Source of the DNA: Bosea sp. (in: a-proteobacteria)
GTDB lineage: Bacteria > Pseudomonadota > Alphaproteobacteria > Rhizobiales > Beijerinckiaceae
Reading direction: 5' to 3'
DNA: 64,000 nucleotides
Assembly (NCBI GenBank): GCA_023910605.1
Contig: JAAVVV010000001.1
Coordinates: forward strand, 610,698-674,697
Shown here: positions 26,964-36,161 of the stretch, piece after piece
Position numbering within the stretch: position 1 is the first letter of the stretch
Layout of the letters: each line of letters starts with the position of its first letter
Notes under the pieces: generated by a model
What the model saw: only the letters and a program-made list of their open reading frames with translations
Told to the model about the DNA's origin: nothing
The model's database searches: none
Position numbers and translations under genes: made by a program

Positions 26964-27533
26964 TCAGTCCTTGGCGCGTTCCACATAGGTGCCATCCTCG
27001 GTCTGCACCACGATGCGGGTGCCGACGGCGATGTGGGGCGGCACCATGACCCTGACGCCATTGTTCATGATGGCGGGCTTGTAGGAGGAGGAGGCGGTCT
27101 GGTTCTTGATGGCCGGCTCTGTCTCCACGACTTCGAGCACGATGCGGGCTGGAAGCTGGATGCCGACCGCATTCTCCTCGAAGATCGAGAGCTGGCAGAC
27201 CATGCCTTCCTGCAGGTAGGGCGCGTAATCCCCCACGACGTCGGCCATCACGGTCAGCTGCTCGTAGTTCTCCGGGTTCATGAAGACGAAATTTTCTCCG
27301 TCCTGGTAGAGGAAGGAGAATTCCCGATCCTCCACGAAGGCCCGCTCCACCTGCTCGGTGGTCTTGTAGCGGTGCGATGTCTTCACGCCGTCCGAAAGCC
27401 GGCGCATGTCGATCTGCGTGGTGGGCGTGCCCTTGCCGGGGAAGAAGCTCTCGGCGGAGAGGACGGCGTAAAGCCTGCCTTCGACCTCGAGAATGTTGCC
27501 CTTGCGCACGGAGCTGGCGATGACTCTGGTCAC
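26964..27533 (-). CDS. efp: Elongation factor P
   Basis: A 189-residue translation factor that relieves ribosome stalling at polyproline. The KOW-like N-domain reads [21 protein letters not shown], and Lys34 in [16 protein letters not shown] is the residue modified with beta-lysine in EpmA/EpmB systems. The OB-domain [18 protein letters not shown] follows. The start is a GTG at 27533 with AAGGA upstream, giving the standard length. It is divergent from epmA and epmB, which encode its modification enzymes. Confidence 0.95.
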   Translation of the reverse strand: MTRVIASSVRKGNILEVEGRLYAVLSAESFFPGKGTPTTQIDMRRLSDGVKTSHRYKTTEQVERAFVEDREFSFLYQDGENFVFMNPENYEQLTVMADVVGDYAPYLQEGMVCQLSIFEENAVGIQLPARIVLEVVETEPAIKNQTASSSYKPAIMNNGVRVMVPPHIAVGTRIVVQTEDGTYVERAKD

Positions 27534-27626
27534 GTGATGTCCTTGGGAATAAGTCTGGCGCGAGCGCGCCCGAAACGGTGATTTCGGCCGCGTCACTGAC
27601 AGATTTTGTGTTTGAAGGAAAGCCCC

Positions 27627-28700
27627 ATGCAGCCTGCATCCGGCAAGGGCCGCACCTGGTGGAGCCGCGACGAGCACCAGCGCCGGCGGCCCTTCCTCCT
27701 GGGGCGCAACCGCATCGTGGACTCGCTGCGGGCCTGGTTCGCCGCGCGCGGCTTCGTCACGGTCGAGGGCGCCGCGCTTCAGGTCTCTCCCGGCAACGAG
27801 ACGCATCTTCATGCCTTCGCCACCGACGAGGTCGGCCTCGATGGCGCGTCGCGTCGGCTTTATCTGCACACCTCGCCCGAATTCGCCGCCAAGAAGCTGC
27901 TTGCCGCCGGCGAGACGCGCATCGTCGATTTCGCCCGCGTCTTCCGCAACCGCGAGCGCAGCGCCCTGCACCATCCCGAGTTCACCATGCTCGAATGGTA
28001 TCGCGCAGGCGAGCCCTACGAGCAGCTCATGGATGATGCCGCCGAGCTCTTGGCGCTGGCGGCGCGCACGGCCGGGGCGGAGCGCTTCAGCCATCGCGGC
28101 GCCGTCATGGACCCGTTCGCCCCGCCCGAGCGCCTCACCGTGGCCGAGGCTTTCCGACGCCATGCCGGTGTGGACCTCATGGCGACGCTCGATTCCGCCG
28201 GCTTGGGCGACGTGGCCGCGCTGGTCAGGCAGGCGCACGCGATCGGCCTGCGCACCGCCGATGACGACAGCTGGAGCGATGTCTACAGCCGCATCCTCTC
28301 GGACCGGGTCGAGCCCCAGCTGGGCGTCGGACGCGCCGCCATCCTGTGCGAGTATCCCATCAGCGAAGCGGCGCTGGCCCGCCCCAAGCCGGGAGATCCT
28401 CGCCTTGCGGAGCGCTTCGAGCTTTATGCCTGCGGGGTGGAGCTGGCCAACGCCTTCGCCGAACTGACCGATCCGGCCGAGCAGCGCCGTCGCTTCGAGG
28501 CGGACATGGACCTCAAGCAGGCCATCTATGGCGAGCGCTACCCAATCGACGAGGATTTGCTGGCGGCGCTGGCGCTGATGCAGCCGACCGCCGGCGTCGC
28601 ACTGGGCCTCGACCGGCTGGTGATGATGGCGGTCGGCGCGAACTGTGTCGCCGATGTCATCTGGACGCCGGTGGCGGAACCGGCCATGACGCGGGCATGA
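27627..28700 (+). CDS. epmA: EF-P lysine lysyltransferase EpmA (GenX/PoxA)
   Basis: A 357-residue class II lysyl-tRNA-synthetase-like enzyme lacking the tRNA anticodon domain. It attaches beta-lysine to Lys34 of EF-P. Motif 2 is [23 protein letters not shown], and motif 3 is [19 protein letters not shown] 27627 is preceded by GAAGGAAA. It is encoded divergently from efp and overlaps epmB by ATGA, forming a complete EF-P modification locus. Confidence 0.94.
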   Translation: MQPASGKGRTWWSRDEHQRRRPFLLGRNRIVDSLRAWFAARGFVTVEGAALQVSPGNETHLHAFATDEVGLDGASRRLYLHTSPEFAAKKLLAAGETRIVDFARVFRNRERSALHHPEFTMLEWYRAGEPYEQLMDDAAELLALAARTAGAERFSHRGAVMDPFAPPERLTVAEAFRRHAGVDLMATLDSAGLGDVAALVRQAHAIGLRTADDDSWSDVYSRILSDRVEPQLGVGRAAILCEYPISEAALARPKPGDPRLAERFELYACGVELANAFAELTDPAEQRRRFEADMDLKQAIYGERYPIDEDLLAALALMQPTAGVALGLDRLVMMAVGANCVADVIWTPVAEPAMTRA

Positions 28701-28750
28701 GCCTTGTCCCGTCCATGAGCCTTGTCCCGTCCGTGAGCCTTGTCCCGTCC
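28697..28750 (+). repeat. 18-bp tandem repeat, three copies, carrying epmB start codons
   Basis: Units of ATGAGCCTTGTCCCGTCC at 28697-28714 and 28715-28732 are identical; the third at 28733-28750 differs only in its first base (GTG). Each copy supplies an in-frame start codon for epmB. The first also carries the epmA stop codon TGA. Confidence 0.95.
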
Positions 28751-29833
28751 GTGCCTGACCTTGAGCCCCGCCCGGCCGCGCTGCGCAGCGCCGACGATCT
28801 GGCGCGCGCCGGCCTGATCGCGGCCTCCGACGCCCCGGCCATCGCGGCGCTGGCGCAGCGCTACGCCATCGCCGTCACGCCCGAGATGGCGGCGCTCATC
28901 GGCGCCCATCCGGATGATCCCCTGGCCCGGCAGTTCATTCCCGATCTCAGGGAGGCCCGGAACGAGCCGGAGGAGAGGCCTGATCCGATCGGCGACGCGG
29001 CCCATTCGCCGGTGGAGGGCATCGTCCATCGCTACCCTGACCGCGCTCTGGTCAAGATGCTCCATGCCTGCCCGGTCTATTGCCGCTTCTGCTTCCGGCG
29101 CGAGATGGTGGGCCCGGGCGGCGACGCTCTGACCGGAGCCGCCTTCGACCGCGCCATGGCCTACCTCGCCTCCCGCCCGGATATCTGGGAGGTGATCGTG
29201 ACGGGCGGTGACCCGCTCATGCTCTCGGCGCGCCGCGTCGAGGCGCTGATGCAGGCCCTGGCCGGCATGGCGCATGTGCGGGTCGTCAGGTGGCACAGCC
29301 GCGTTCCGCTGGTCGATCCGGGCCGGATCACGCACGCCTTGGTGCGCGCGCTAAAGCTGGGCGGCAAGGCGGTCTATGTCGGCGTCCATGCCAATCATCC
29401 GCGCGAATTCACGCCCGCCGCCCGGCAGGCGCTGGCGCGGCTTGCCGATGCCGGCATCGCGCTCGTGAGCCAGTCCGTGCTGCTTCGCGGCGTCAATGCA
29501 GACCCCGGGACGCTGGCGGCGCTGATGCGCGCCTTCGTCGAGAACCGGGTGACGCCCTATTATCTGCACCACCCGGATCTCGCCCCTGGCACTGCGCATT
29601 TCCGCCTTTCGATCGCCGAAGGGCAGGCGATCATGCGGGCGCTGCGGGGTCATCTCTCGGGTCTCGCCCAGCCACTCTATGTGCTCGACATCCCCGGCGG
29701 CCACGGCAAGGCGCCCATCGGCCCCGATTATCTTGCCCCCCAGCCGGACGGGAGCTGGCGCGTCACGGACAGGCACGGCGTGGCGCATGCCTATCCGCCT
29801 CCCTCCGGCGCTCTTTCGGAGCCGCTCGCTTGA
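28697..29833 (+). CDS. epmB: EF-P beta-lysylation enzyme EpmB (lysine 2,3-aminomutase-like)
   Basis: A 378-residue radical-SAM, PLP-dependent aminomutase that makes (R)-beta-lysine for EF-P. The cluster motif is [12 protein letters not shown] (C-x3-C-x2-C), with [17 protein letters not shown] and [15 protein letters not shown] following. The PLP lysine is expected in [11 protein letters not shown]. The start codon sits in a perfect 18-bp tandem triplication that gives MSLVPS three times, each unit beginning with ATG, ATG or GTG. Translation could therefore begin at 28697, 28715 or 28733. The 28697 start overlaps the epmA stop. EpmC is not visible. Confidence 0.93.
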   Translation: MSLVPSMSLVPSVSLVPSVPDLEPRPAALRSADDLARAGLIAASDAPAIAALAQRYAIAVTPEMAALIGAHPDDPLARQFIPDLREARNEPEERPDPIGDAAHSPVEGIVHRYPDRALVKMLHACPVYCRFCFRREMVGPGGDALTGAAFDRAMAYLASRPDIWEVIVTGGDPLMLSARRVEALMQALAGMAHVRVVRWHSRVPLVDPGRITHALVRALKLGGKAVYVGVHANHPREFTPAARQALARLADAGIALVSQSVLLRGVNADPGTLAALMRAFVENRVTPYYLHHPDLAPGTAHFRLSIAEGQAIMRALRGHLSGLAQPLYVLDIPGGHGKAPIGPDYLAPQPDGSWRVTDRHGVAHAYPPPSGALSEPLA

Positions 29834-31074
29834 CCGCCCCCGCCTCGCAGTCCGCCGCATCGCCGCACAGCGCTGCCATCATCGGCGCCGGCCCTGCCGG
29901 CCTCATCGCGGCCGAGACGCTGGCGCGCGCGGGCCTCTCCGTCACCGTGCATGAGCGCATGCCCTCGGTCGCCCGCAAGTTCCTGATGGCCGGGCGCGGC
30001 GGCCTCAACCTCACCCATTCCGAGCCGATGGAAAGATTTGCCGGCCGTTATGGCGAGGCGGCGGACTGGGTCGCCCCGCTGCTCGCCGGATATCCCCCGG
30101 CCGCGCTCATCGCGTGGTCGGAGGGGCTGGGCCAACCCACCTTCGTCGGCTCATCGGGGCGCGTCTTTCCGCAGGGCTTCAAGACCTCGCCCCTGCTGCG
30201 CGCCTGGCTGTCGCGGCTCGACGCGCTCGGCGTGCGTATCGTGACCCGCTCGGAATGGCGTGGCTGGACCGCTGCCGGCGCGCTGCGCCTCGCCGGCCCC
30301 GAAGGCGAGACGCAGGCGCGTCCGGATGTCGTGATCCTGGCCATGGGCGGTGCGAGCTGGCCACGGCTGGGCTCCAATGGCGCCTGGGCGCCGCTGCTGA
30401 GCGAGCAGGGCATTGCGGTCGTCCCGCTCAGGCCTGCCAATGTCGGTGTCAGGATCGGCTGGTCGTCCGTGCTGCGCGAGCGGTTCCACGGCGAGCCGCT
30501 CAAGCGCATCGCGCTCACCCATCAAGGCCGCACGCTGCGCGGCGAGGCGGTGCTGACGCGGGACGGGCTCGAGGGCGGTGTGGTCTATGCGCTCGGGGCG
30601 GCCATCCGCGCGGCGCTTGACGGCGCCCCCACCACGACGCTCACCATCGATCTGAGGCCCGACATCGCGCTCGATGCGCTGGCGCTCAGGCTTGATGGCC
30701 CGCGCGGCGGGGCCTCGATGGCGACGATCCTGCGCAAGCGCGCCGGCCTGTCGCCCGTGGCGGCAGGCCTCGTGCGGGAGGCGGGACCCTTGCCCGCCGG
30801 GCCCAGCGCGCTGGCGCGGCGCATCAAGGCCGCCGCCTTTGCGGTAACCGGCTTGTCCGCCTTCGATCGTGCGATCTCGTCGGCCGGGGGCGTCAGCCGC
30901 GCGGAACTCGATGAACGCCTGATGCTGAGAGCCAGGCCCGGCATCTTCGCCGCCGGCGAGATGCTGGACTGGGAAGCCCCGACGGGGGGCTATCTGCTTC
31001 AGGCCAGCTTCGCCAGCGGCGTCGCCGCCGCGCATGGGGCGCTGGCCTGGCTTGGCAGGCCGCTCGAAGCGTGA
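29830..31074 (+). CDS. HI0933/YhiN-like NAD(P)/FAD flavoprotein
   Basis: A 414-residue flavoprotein of the TIGR03862/HI0933 group. SAAIIGAGPAGLIAAETLA (residues about 14-32) is the dinucleotide site; RKFLMAGRGGLNLTHSEP and GRVFPQGFKTSPLLRAWL are family-specific. The C-terminus (AGEMLDWEAPTGGYLLQASFASG) completes FAD binding. The start is a TTG whose last two bases form the epmB stop (TTGA overlap), so it is translationally coupled to the EF-P modification genes. The biochemical role of the family is not firmly known. Confidence 0.85.
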   Translation: MTAPASQSAASPHSAAIIGAGPAGLIAAETLARAGLSVTVHERMPSVARKFLMAGRGGLNLTHSEPMERFAGRYGEAADWVAPLLAGYPPAALIAWSEGLGQPTFVGSSGRVFPQGFKTSPLLRAWLSRLDALGVRIVTRSEWRGWTAAGALRLAGPEGETQARPDVVILAMGGASWPRLGSNGAWAPLLSEQGIAVVPLRPANVGVRIGWSSVLRERFHGEPLKRIALTHQGRTLRGEAVLTRDGLEGGVVYALGAAIRAALDGAPTTTLTIDLRPDIALDALALRLDGPRGGASMATILRKRAGLSPVAAGLVREAGPLPAGPSALARRIKAAAFAVTGLSAFDRAISSAGGVSRAELDERLMLRARPGIFAAGEMLDWEAPTGGYLLQASFASGVAAAHGALAWLGRPLEA

Positions 31075-31110
31075 GGGTGGGTCCGGTCCGCATGCCGGAC
31101 CGAGCCGATG

Positions 31111-31142
31111 TCAGCGCCGATCTCAGCGCCGATCTCAGCGCC
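31111..31142. repeat. 12-bp tandem repeat, 2.7 copies, at the infA 3' end
   Basis: TCAGCGCCGATC occurs twice (31111-31122, 31123-31134) and then partially (TCAGCGCC, 31135-31142). On the minus strand the third unit supplies the infA stop codon, and each earlier unit carries another in-register stop. Confidence 0.85.
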
Positions 31143-31410
31143 GGCGCGGCGGAGGCCGCCGATTGCCGCCAGCGGGCGCGCCCACAGCTGCGGTCTTCTG
31201 CCGGAAGTTGATCCGGCCGCGATCGAGATCGTAGGGCGACATTTCCACGACGACGCGATCCCCCGCAATGGTGCGGATGCGGTTCTTCTTCATCTTGCCG
31301 GCGGCATAGGCCAGCACGATGTGGTCATTGTCCAGCTTGACGCGGAAATGGCCGTCCGGCAGCACTTCAGCGACAGTTCCATCAAACTCGAGCAGCTCTT
31401 CCTTTGCCAT
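31135..31410 (-). CDS. infA: Translation initiation factor IF-1
   Basis: A 91-residue OB-fold protein that binds the ribosomal A site during initiation. The core reads [21 protein letters not shown], then [35 protein letters not shown]. Normal IF-1 is about 72 residues. Here an extra tail of about 20 residues, ending in [10 protein letters not shown], has been added. ATG 31410 matches the family start (MAKEELLEF); the frame stays open upstream but is not family-like. It is divergent from the aldose epimerase-like gene. The long tail suggests this could be a paralogue of a canonical copy elsewhere. Confidence 0.9.
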   Translation of the reverse strand: MAKEELLEFDGTVAEVLPDGHFRVKLDNDHIVLAYAAGKMKKNRIRTIAGDRVVVEMSPYDLDRGRINFRQKTAAVGAPAGGNRRPPPRRR

Positions 31411-31527
31411 CCAGACTCCATCCGGTTTTTGCGTGTCGAGGCCATGTCGGCCCGCTTCCGTGCGCTGCTCATAGCGCTTCGCGTCGAAAAGGAAAAGCAT
31501 GATGCACGCAATGCCGCCGTCCTGCCC

Positions 31528-32454
31528 ATGCCGGGGGCTGCGCCCGTGGGCGGGCGCCCGATGATCGCGCTGGCGGCCCATGGCTTCGAGGCCATGATCG
31601 GCCCGGCCTGCGGAGCCGTCGTCACGCAGCTTCGCTGGCGCGCGCCCTCGGGCGCCGTTCACGATCTGCTGTTCAGCCCGGCCGGGCTGAACCCGCAGAC
31701 TGCCCAGCCCAACCGTTTCGGGCTCTGGCCGATGGTGCCCTTCGCCAATCGCGCCTTCGGCGGCATCGTGGATGATGGCCAACGCCGCATCCAGCTCCCG
31801 TTAAACGATCCGGCCACTGGCTCGGCCATTCATGGCTTCGGCTGGCAATCGCCCTGGCAGGTGGTTGCGCAAGGCCGTGACAGCGCCAGGCTGCGCCATG
31901 AGCGGGCGGCGGATGCCGCAGCGCCCTATGCCTATGCGGCGACGCTCGACATCGGCCTTCAGGCCGGCGGCGCGCGGCTCCTCCTGGCCGTCACCAACAC
32001 GGGCGATGAGGCCTTGCCCTTCGGCATCGGCTTTCATCCCTGGCTGCCGCGCGCGCCGGATACGATCCTGACCATCCGCGCGCGCCAGGCGCTCGCCCTC
32101 GGCCCTGGCTATCGCGCGACCGGCGTGGTGGATCTGCCCGGCGGCGGGCGCTTTGGCGCGGGCGCGAGCCTGCCTGTGGGCGAGGAGGTGGCGCAGAGCC
32201 TCATTGACTGGACGGGGGAGGCGCTTTTCACCTCGCGCGCTTCAGGCCTCTCGATCGTCATCGCGGCCGACCACAGCCTGCGCCACCCGGTGCTGTGGAG
32301 CCCTCCCGGTGCGGATTTCGTCTGCTTCGAGCCCCAGAGCCATGGCATCGGCGCGCCGAGCGAAGCGGCTGCGCGCGCCGTCACGCCGCTGGCTTCGCTG
32401 GCGCCCGGAGAGGCCCTGTCCGGCTGGATGACGATCGGCGCCACGGAGGCCTGA
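31528..32454 (+). CDS. Aldose 1-epimerase family protein
   Basis: A galactose-mutarotase-fold enzyme of about 300 residues. [28 protein letters not shown] and the catalytic-histidine motif [13 protein letters not shown] place it in the aldose 1-epimerase superfamily. It interconverts anomers of an undetermined sugar. The start is uncertain: ATG 31528 and ATG 31561 are both plausible, and the frame is open upstream past 31444. A small hairpin (AGGCCTG..CAGGCCT) overlaps its stop. Confidence 0.83.
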   Translation: MPGAAPVGGRPMIALAAHGFEAMIGPACGAVVTQLRWRAPSGAVHDLLFSPAGLNPQTAQPNRFGLWPMVPFANRAFGGIVDDGQRRIQLPLNDPATGSAIHGFGWQSPWQVVAQGRDSARLRHERAADAAAPYAYAATLDIGLQAGGARLLLAVTNTGDEALPFGIGFHPWLPRAPDTILTIRARQALALGPGYRATGVVDLPGGGRFGAGASLPVGEEVAQSLIDWTGEALFTSRASGLSIVIAADHSLRHPVLWSPPGADFVCFEPQSHGIGAPSEAAARAVTPLASLAPGEALSGWMTIGATEA

Positions 32455-32467
32455 CCAAGACAGGCCT
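32447..32467. terminator. Hairpin between convergent epimerase-like and dcd genes
   Basis: AGGCCTG (32447-32453) and CAGGCCT (32461-32467) form a perfect 7-bp stem with a 7-base loop, exactly at the junction of two convergent genes. There is no clear T-tract, so it is only a possible bidirectional terminator. Confidence 0.4.
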
Positions 32468-32476
32468 GAGCCCGCC

Positions 32477-33580
32477 TCAGCCGCTGAAATGCTTGGAGAG
32501 CTTGAGCGACTGGCCCTGATAGTTCGACTTGAGGTCCGCGCCGTACAGCGCCCTTGGCCGGCGCGCCATGCGCTCATAGACCAGCCGGCCCACCACCTGC
32601 CCGTCCTCGAGGATGAACGGCACATCGCGCGAGCGCACTTCCAGCACCGCCCGCGCCCCGGCCCCGCCCGCGCCGGCATGGCCGAAGCCCGGATCGAAGA
32701 AACCGGCATAGTGCACGCGGAACTCGCCCACCAGCGCGTCGAACGGCATCATCTCGCAGGCATAGTCGGGCGGCACATGCACCGCCTCCTTCGAGGCCAG
32801 GATGTAGAACTGGCCCGGATCGAGGATCAGCGAGCCCGAGCCGTCGGCATCGAGCCTGTCCCAGAACTCGGCCACGCGATAGGCGCCGACCCGGTCGACA
32901 TCGATCAGCCCCGTATGGCGCCTGGCGCGGTAGCCGATCACGCCGTCGAAGCCGGACAGGTCCACGCTGACCGCCACGCCGCCCTGGATGTTGGGCTCGG
33001 CCGAGGCCACAAGCGTCTCGCGGCCGTGCAGTTCGGCCAGCTCCGCGTCGTCAAGCCGCGCGCCCCCTGCCCTGAAGCGGATCTGGCTCAGCCGCGAGCC
33101 GGTGCGCGCCAGGATGGGGAAGGTGCGCGGGCTGATCTCGATGTAGAGCGGCCCGTGATAGCCTTCCTCGACCACGTCGAACTCGCGCGAGCGGTCGGTG
33201 ATGACGCGCGTGAACACATCAAGGCGGCCGGTCGAGCTTTTCGGATTGGCCGAGGCCGCAAGCCCTGCCGGCAGCGCGAGGCTTTCGAGCAGTTCGGCGA
33301 TGTAGACGCAGCCGGTCTCGAGCACGGCCCCGGCGGTGAGGTCGATCTCGTGCAGCGCCAACTGGTCGAGGCGCTGGCGCAGCAGCCGTTCACGGCCGGG
33401 CAGGAAGCTGGCCCGCACCCGCCAGGCGCGGCGGCCCAGCCTCAGTTCGAGGCTGGAGGGCTGGATCTGCCCTTCCACGGGCGGCACGCCGGTGCGGACC
33501 ACGCCCGAGGCGATCATGGCCGCGATCGTCTCGTCGGACTGGATGCCGGGCAGGATCGGCGTCATCGGGCTGGGGTTCAT
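32477..33580 (-). CDS. dcd: 2'-Deoxycytidine 5'-triphosphate deaminase, double-length form
   Basis: A 367-residue Dcd protein, about twice the length of the E. coli enzyme (about 190). It contains two dUTPase-like halves, one around VYIAELLESLALPAGLAASANPKSSTGRLDVFTR and one around FYILASKEAVHVPPDYACEMMPFD. The first half carries the conserved Ser-Ser-Thr-Gly-Arg stretch. This fused form is typical of alphaproteobacteria and deaminates dCTP to dUTP for thymidylate supply. The start ATG 33580 begins MNPSPMTPILPG. Confidence 0.9.
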   Translation of the reverse strand: MNPSPMTPILPGIQSDETIAAMIASGVVRTGVPPVEGQIQPSSLELRLGRRAWRVRASFLPGRERLLRQRLDQLALHEIDLTAGAVLETGCVYIAELLESLALPAGLAASANPKSSTGRLDVFTRVITDRSREFDVVEEGYHGPLYIEISPRTFPILARTGSRLSQIRFRAGGARLDDAELAELHGRETLVASAEPNIQGGVAVSVDLSGFDGVIGYRARRHTGLIDVDRVGAYRVAEFWDRLDADGSGSLILDPGQFYILASKEAVHVPPDYACEMMPFDALVGEFRVHYAGFFDPGFGHAGAGGAGARAVLEVRSRDVPFILEDGQVVGRLVYERMARRPRALYGADLKSNYQGQSLKLSKHFSG

Positions 33581-33673
33581 GGCGTGAGCGTGAAGGCGAG
33601 GTCAGGATCAACGCTTCTTACGCCTCACGCCCGAAATCGCAACAGGCATCGATGCAAAAGCCGGGGAAAGCCG

Positions 33674-34282
33674 TCAATCGCGGAACGTCGCCCAGGCGAT
33701 CAGGCTGCGGCTGATCGCTGTGGCGAGCACCAGCGGGGCAAAGGCATAGGCCAGCACGCAGAACCAGTCAGGCGCGAGCAGCATGGCGACGAAGACGAGG
33801 ATGGTCTCCGATCCCTCCGCCAGGCCGGCGGTAAAATACAGGCTCTTGTGCCCGCGGCTCGTCGTCTCGAGGCCGCGCTTCGCGGCAAGCGCCGCATAGG
33901 CGAGGAATGTCGCGCCGTTGAGGTAGAAGCTGGCGAGCAGCACCGCCGCCGGCAGGGCGTTGAGGGCCGGGTCCCGCAGCGCGAAGGCCAGCGGCACCGC
34001 ACCGTAGAAGGCGAAGTCGCAGACGATGTCGAGGAAGCCGCCCCGATCGGTGCGGCGGCGCGCCTCGGCGATGGCTCCGTCCAGCCCGTCGCAGAAGCGG
34101 CCGAGCCCGAGCAGAACCAGCGCCAGAAGGTCGAGCCGCAGCCAGATCGCCGCCGCGCAGCCCACCCCGCAGGCGAGGCCCAGAAGCGTCACGGCATCGG
34201 CGGTGACGCCGCGCCGCGCCAGCGCGCGTCCCATCTCAAGAAGCGGAGGATCGATGATGCGCCGCATGATGCCGTCGAGCAT
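33674..34282 (-). CDS. CDP-alcohol phosphatidyltransferase family protein
   Basis: A 202-residue membrane enzyme with about five hydrophobic helices. The CDP-OH-P signature is seen as DGLDGAIAEARRRTDRGGFLDIVCDF with its four spaced aspartates, though the usual Arg after the first Ala is shifted. Such enzymes move a phosphatidyl or related group from CDP-linked donor to an alcohol during phospholipid synthesis. ATG 34282 has GAGGAGGA upstream. The alcohol substrate cannot be read. Confidence 0.85.
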   Translation of the reverse strand: MLDGIMRRIIDPPLLEMGRALARRGVTADAVTLLGLACGVGCAAAIWLRLDLLALVLLGLGRFCDGLDGAIAEARRRTDRGGFLDIVCDFAFYGAVPLAFALRDPALNALPAAVLLASFYLNGATFLAYAALAAKRGLETTSRGHKSLYFTAGLAEGSETILVFVAMLLAPDWFCVLAYAFAPLVLATAISRSLIAWATFRD

Positions 34283-34420
34283 CGGTCCTCCTCGGTGGCG
34301 GGCCTGGGCGGCCGGGCGGGCTCGCGTGTCGCAGGCCCTGACGGCCAGAGCGGGCATGACACCGCCTTTGCCGCCAGATACGATATGGTCAAGCCTTGTG
34401 CAGCCTCGAAAGGTGCCATC

Positions 34421-34813
34421 ATGTACAACGCCACGACGCGGGGCGTTCACATCTCTGTGACGCCCGAATTCATGGAGACGGAATCGTCCCCGGCCGATCA
34501 GCGCTTTTTCTGGGCCTACACCATCGAGATCGTGAACAACGCCGCCGAAACGGTGCAGCTCGTCTCGCGGCACTGGCGCATCACCGATGGCAACGGCCAG
34601 CTTCACGAGGTGAAGGGGCCGGGCGTGGTCGGGGAGCAGCCTGTGCTGCGCGCGGGCGAGCGCTTCCGCTACACCTCCGGCTGTCCGCTGGCCACGCCGC
34701 ATGGCTCGATGACCGGCACCTTCGAGATGCTGATGGAGGATGGCGGCCGCTTCGATGCCGTGATCCCGCCATTCCCGCTGCAGAGCCCGCACGCCCGCGT
34801 CACGCTGCACTGA
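34421..34813 (+). CDS. apaG: ApaG protein
   Basis: A 130-residue immunoglobulin-like-fold protein. The hallmark segments are FWAYTIEIVNNAAETVQLVSRHWRITDGNGQ and EVKGPGVVGEQPVLRAGERFRYTSGCPLATPHGSMTG. ApaG is linked to Co2+/Mg2+ tolerance, but its molecular activity is unclear. ATG 34421 is preceded by AAAGG. The open frame continues far upstream only as an antisense shadow of dcd and neighbours. Confidence 0.93.
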   Translation: MYNATTRGVHISVTPEFMETESSPADQRFFWAYTIEIVNNAAETVQLVSRHWRITDGNGQLHEVKGPGVVGEQPVLRAGERFRYTSGCPLATPHGSMTGTFEMLMEDGGRFDAVIPPFPLQSPHARVTLH

Positions 34814-34874
34814 GGCTCGGATGCATGGGCTTCCCCGTCGCAAATCAGCCGTGAAGCGGTCTATGCTGCCATCC

Positions 34875-36158
34875 ATGCCTCGTCTGCTCGCCGCTGCTCT
34901 CGCCCTCGCCGTCTCCGCCGCCTGGCCCCTCCCGATGAGCGCGCAGGAGCTGCGTGGCCATGGCGGTCCTGTCAGGGCCGTGGCCGTCTCGCCCGATGGC
35001 GCGTTCGCCATCACGGGCTCGTTCGACCAGTCCGTGATCCTGTGGCGGCTGCGGGCGGGCGTGGCCGAGGCGGTGCTGCGGTTCCACGAGGGCTCGGTGA
35101 ACGCCGCCCTTGCGCTGGCCGACGGCCGCTTCGCCAGCGCCGGGGAGGATGGGCGCATCGCCATCTGGCGCGTCGGCCAGGCCGCGCCGGATCGCATCGT
35201 CACCGGCCATTCCGCGCCTGTCGCGGCGCTTGCCCTTTCCCCGGATGGCGGCGTCATCGGCTCCGCCTCCTGGGACGGCACGGCGCGGCTCACCCCGCTT
35301 GGCGGCGGCGAGGCGCGGGTGCTTGAGGGGCATCGCGGCCAGGTCAACGGCATCGCCTTCCTGCCGGGCGGCGGCGTCGTCACGGCGGGCTATGACGCGA
35401 CGCTGCGCTTCTGGACCGCCGATGGCGCGCCGGCGCGCATCGTCACCTTGCCAGCCGTGCTCAACAGCGTTGTCGCCGCGCCCGATGGCGAGGCTGCGGT
35501 GGCGGGCGCCGATGGCCGCCTGCGCTTCGTCGGCGCCGATGGCGCGGCCGGCGCCGAACTCGCCATCGCCGAGACCCCGCTCGTGGCGCTGTCCATCACG
35601 CGCGACGGCTCAGCCCTGGCCACCGGCGGCATCAGGGGCAATGTCTCCATCATCGATCGCCGCTCGAAGACGGTGCGCGCCAATCTGGTCGGGCCGGGGC
35701 TGCCGGTCTGGTCGCTCGCCTTCACGCCGGATGGCGCGGAGGTGCTCTCGGGCGGGGCCGACCGGCTTGTGCGCCGCTGGAACGCGAGCACCGGCGAGCA
35801 TATCGGCGCGGTGGTGCCGCGCGCTGGCGCCGATCCGCTCGAGGCTTTCCGGGGCGAGCGCGGCGCGCAGGTGTTTCGCGCCTGCGCCGCCTGCCACACC
35901 CTGACGCCCGATGACGGCGCGCGGGCCGGGCCCACCCTGCACGGTGTCATGGGCCGCCGCATCGGTACAGCGCCGGGCTACGCCTTCTCGCCTGCGTTGC
36001 AGCAGATGGACATCATCTGGAGCCGCGAGACCATCGCGCGCCTGTTCGAGATCGGGCCCAACGCCATGACGCCCGGCACCAAGATGCCCGAGCAGGTCAT
36101 CATCTCCGCCGAGGACCGCAAGGCGCTGGTGGACTGGCTGGAGAAGGTGACGCGCTGA
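34875..36158 (+). CDS. WD40-repeat protein fused to a C-terminal cytochrome c domain
   Basis: A 427-residue secreted protein. A signal peptide (LLAAALALAVSAAW..MSAQE) is followed by six to seven WD40 blades, for example LRGHGGPVRAVAVSPDGAF, VTGHSAPVAALALSPDG and LEGHRGQVNGIAFLPGG. A class I cytochrome c domain follows from about residue 335: the heme site is CAACH, and the axial methionine lies in GTKMPEQ. It should be a periplasmic electron carrier with a propeller interaction surface. It is convergent with a polyferredoxin gene next to the formate dehydrogenase cluster. ATG 34875 or 34863 are both possible. Confidence 0.88.
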   Translation: MPRLLAAALALAVSAAWPLPMSAQELRGHGGPVRAVAVSPDGAFAITGSFDQSVILWRLRAGVAEAVLRFHEGSVNAALALADGRFASAGEDGRIAIWRVGQAAPDRIVTGHSAPVAALALSPDGGVIGSASWDGTARLTPLGGGEARVLEGHRGQVNGIAFLPGGGVVTAGYDATLRFWTADGAPARIVTLPAVLNSVVAAPDGEAAVAGADGRLRFVGADGAAGAELAIAETPLVALSITRDGSALATGGIRGNVSIIDRRSKTVRANLVGPGLPVWSLAFTPDGAEVLSGGADRLVRRWNASTGEHIGAVVPRAGADPLEAFRGERGAQVFRACAACHTLTPDDGARAGPTLHGVMGRRIGTAPGYAFSPALQQMDIIWSRETIARLFEIGPNAMTPGTKMPEQVIISAEDRKALVDWLEKVTR

Positions 36159-36161
36159 GGC

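Noticed and set aside
28346..28696. Upstream extension of the epmB frame inside epmA
   Set aside because: The extension overlaps conserved epmA sequence out of frame; EpmB homology starts after the MSLVPS repeats.
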